This document shows positions 61,038 to 64,000 of a DNA stretch of 64,000 nt, one piece after another. The notes beneath the pieces are model-generated. The model saw only the letters and a program-made list of their open reading frames with translations, was not told where the DNA came from and did not search any database. This DNA is from Hyparrhenia diplandra (taxonomy: Eukaryota; Streptophyta; Magnoliopsida; Poales; Poaceae): positions 111,035-175,034 of the forward strand of contig JADLZK010002795.1 in NCBI GenBank assembly GCA_015847255.1. Reading direction: 5' to 3'. The position numbers were made by a program, and so were the translations under genes. The first letter of the stretch is position 1. Each line of letters starts with the position of its first letter.

Positions 61038-62939
61038 GGCAGCTGCTCCCACCTGAGTACACACATTCACCCATACAAAAGCACATTACACACACGTACA
61101 CACATCCGACCCCTCTATGCACCTTGAAAGACTAGCTGGCGGATCTTAAGGTAAGTTAAGATAAAGCACGCTATGGCGGACGTATATTATCTATCATTGA
61201 AAAAAACAGCGTTACAAAATCCTGAAATAATTTATGTGGACAATTTCCACCCCCAAAATATTTAAAATTCGCTGACTTCTTAGAAAAAGAGAAGTGAACT
61301 TTTTTTATGTTGGAGGTATATGTATCGAGGAACAAGATGGACCCAATAGCAGTCATGTTAAATTATCAATTTTGGTAAGATTTACAGTCAATCCGCTAGT
61401 TCCAAAATACAGTCGTGGCACGTGCCAGAGAATAGAACAGCTGATCTATATATCTTGGCTCCACCATGCTCGCTTCTTGGTCAAACAAACAGCCACAACT
61501 CGACACACACACAAAGAATTGGACGAATAAATGGCAGTGGAGTGCAGATCAGCTCGACCGCGTAAAACATTGTTTTCAACCTTTGTAACTTGTATGATTA
61601 TTAGAGGTTCCTCTAAGTCATATATATAGGTTTTATATATAGCGAAGGGTGTCACGTCCGATGGCGACCTCCGTATTGACTAGAGCAGTTTCAGGTCATA
61701 GTTACTGTGTCTTTCGGTGCAAAACATATGGATATGGCCAGATCAGAGTTGGAAATTTCAACGCATGTATCCGACGAATTGCTACTACTTTTACCAACGG
61801 CAAGTTATATATCCTCCAATTGGCAATCGAAACATTGGATGGTCTGATGACATTGATCGGAAGTCTACCGTGCTGTAGAAAATCTGAATTTTCTATTTGT
61901 CCGCTACCGCCCCTGAAACTAAAGCAAAGGAAGAGATCGAGTCCAAATTCCAAAAGACAGCAGATACGAATATTAGTAATTTTGATGATGATGCGGACGT
62001 GCGCGCAGATCCCAGAACTTAGCGTCCCCAGGTGCTTTTTTTCCAAGAAACAAAGCGAGTTTTAACGAGTTTGACTGTGTGTTCCTGATAAAAACAAAAT
62101 TTGGCACAGGTTGGCATAAACACAAGAACAGTGGCTCACAGACACCGCCGCAACCCTTCGTTGATACATGTACATTGTCGGCGAGGTTAGACGACTGTTT
62201 CTGTGGACGATACGCTGTAATGACCAATGTAGAAGTTTCAGGTTTCGGGAGTTGAAACCTCTTTTTCCCGGTGTTTGTCCTGATCTGATGCCTGAACAAT
62301 GAAGCAATGTTTCTCGGAGTTCAAACATGCCTTGTTATTATTTGATATATCCCCAAGCTGTTGTGCATGTTAAGACATCATTTTCTGCTGCTTGACATTG
62401 CATATTACATATATGATTTCCGGAACCTGACACTGACCATTCTGTGGCGTCCATAGGAAGGCATCGCTGCACCCACAGCTGTTTGTGATTATATTCTTAA
62501 TTTGATTCCGTTAGTGGAGTATAACAACTCACCGACGAACAGCAAGAGAGAGAGAGAGAGGACAATGACGCTCATAATAAAGCCAACGTCATGTCACACG
62601 AATCCATTAGAAAAAATAGTCTTCTCAAATGAGAATGAACAGCAGACACGTCACACGTTCGTTTCGGGAGGTTTTTTTCGTCATGTGCTGCTGATTGCGC
62701 TGTAGAAAGCTGCCCAGCTGGGCGTCCATGGAGCCGTGGAGGATGGATGGATCAACTTGGATGGCTACGTGAAATGAAGAGTATAGTGACGTGTGCTCGA
62801 TCGAGGAGAAGACGACAGGGGAGCTAACAGTAACAGCAGGGGCGCGGCGGCAACTCGCAACGCGTGCCGAGATAGACCTTTGTGATGCCATTAAAATAGA
62901 TAGTCTGCTCACCTATGCCACTGAAAAGTTCGATTATCA
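61038..62939. other. Spacer with a stray element terminus at its start
   Basis: 61038-61049 repeats the 12-base terminus GGCAGCTGCTCC of the neighbouring element in direct orientation. 61318-61358 (GGAACAAGATGGACCCAATA) resembles 60078-60110. The remainder shows nothing recognised. Confidence 0.4.
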
Positions 62940-63212
62940 TACTCCCTCCGTCTCAAATAAATGACTTTTATGGGAAGCGTGTGTCGGACCGCAAATCAAA
63001 CTTTCTCAACTTCATTGTTTTTATAGTAAAATACGCACAATATTTAAATCTTCAAATAAATTTGTTAAAAAACTAGACTTAAAGATCTTTACAATGTTAC
63101 TAATTACTTAACATAAATATTTATATATTTTAGTATATAATTGCACGTATTTTGAAAGCGTTGACTTTTTTCCAAATCGAGAAGGTCTTTTATTTTGGGA
63201 CGAGACAGAGTA
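62940..63212. mobile_element. Stowaway MITE
   Basis: TACTCCCTCCGTCTCAAATA left and TTTTGGGACGAGACAGAGTA right, TA-bounded, 273 bp, AT-rich interior with the usual TTGACTTTTT arm. Confidence 0.75.
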
Positions 63213-64000
63213 TGTAACATCTCTTTCTTAAACGCTTTCGTGTGTGCCACTGGTGACAGATCGACCTTTTCAAGAGCATGTGAGTAGACCATCTTTTTAA
63301 TGGCATCAATGAAAAAACCTCGTGTTCATTCACAGCAAATCGTCTGTTTGTATTGCTTGCATTCTCTACAGGCTGGCGTGCTGCTTCTCTCTGAACTGTC
63401 ACGCAACCTGGCCTGGATTATAGCAGCTGAGTTGTTTGATGATAGAGGTTGTGTCGAACTTGCATTCCTGGACGACTGGACCTTCGTACAGATACAGCCG
63501 TGAACACGTCCAACGTCTGCAGACATTTTTTTATCTACTAACTATAGAGGCCCTGTCTCTATACCCTAAAAATTCAAACCCTTACCCAACTTTTTTCAAA
63601 AAAACCTTACCCATCTCACATTTGGGTAGGATATGGTCATATATGGACAATATTTTTATCCAATAGAAATAGTCAAAGATGGGTATAGAAAGTGAATTAT
63701 ACGGATCAAATAAAATAAAGTATGTGGGATCCACATGTATATCTAGCCACACTAATCTGCAGCCGCTCGTTATGGCGAATTATTTCCAACAAATTTGAGT
63801 CAATTTCATGAATGTGAAGTTTTAGGGTCCGACTTTTTGACGTGGGGTTATATTTAAATATCTAGAATCAAAATATTCACTTAAAACTTCACGTTCACAA
63901 AATTGACTCAAATTTAAATGTGCACAATATTCACTTAAAATATTATAGAATCAAAATATTCACTTAAAACTTGCTATTTTACTATACAAATACATTGACC
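63213..64000. other. Terminal spacer with imperfect hairpin
   Basis: Arms 63791-63823 and 63883-63915 are inverted copies (30 of 33 positions) separated by 59 bp. TCAAAATATTCACTTAAAAC occurs near 63868 and again near 63951. No gene is recognised up to the window end. Confidence 0.45.

Noticed and set aside
1..64000. CRISPR arrays, rRNA, bacterial-type operons
   Set aside because: Nothing of the kind; intron structure and repeats are plant nuclear.

Overview
This is a window of nuclear DNA from a grass (Poaceae), probably a panicoid. The evidence is GT-AG introns, very GC-rich first exons beside AT-rich introns and spacers, grass-type Stowaway MITEs (ends CTCCCTCCGTCCC with TA duplications), a tandem wall-associated kinase (WAK) cluster, a very GC-rich PEP-carboxylase kinase gene and a MYB close to rice OsMYB4. 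There are no prokaryotic operons, CRISPR arrays or rRNA genes.

Layout: 1-13.3 kb is a WAK cluster: the 3' part of one gene, the 5' remnant of a second split by a MITE, a decayed replication-protein-A-like gene, a 1.07 kb Mutator-type inverted-repeat element, then a complete three-exon WAK gene. 13.3-23.8 kb is gene-poor and made of MITEs, a non-LTR element tail, GC-rich repeats and a 0.65 kb duplicated segment, one copy of which is interrupted by a 1.55 kb nested insertion. 23.8-24.8 kb is a PEP-carboxylase kinase gene (minus). 28.0-34.4 kb is a ten-exon PGSIP7/8-type glycosyltransferase gene (GT8 plus C-terminal membrane segments, minus). 36.1-40.0 kb is a nine-exon ROOT UVB SENSITIVE (DUF647) family gene (plus). 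40-52 kb is gene-poor, with an eroded LINE carrying a MITE. 52.4-53.8 kb is an R2R3-MYB gene. 54-64 kb holds a tRNA-derived SINE with a perfect 17-bp target duplication, a second better-preserved LINE, a Mutator-type element of 690 bp with perfect 9-bp duplications and a GC-rich interior (Pack-MULE-like), and MITEs.

The host genes do not form one pathway: cell-surface signalling (WAKs), carbon metabolism (PEPC kinase), Golgi/endomembrane glycosylation (PGSIP), plastid or auxin-related function (RUS family) and transcription (MYB). The most important caution is that every recognisable host gene carries small indels, mostly in homopolymers, that break the frame while surrounding codons and splice sites stay intact. 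I read this as consensus error in the assembly rather than simultaneous pseudogenisation. Exon coordinates are therefore given across these breaks.
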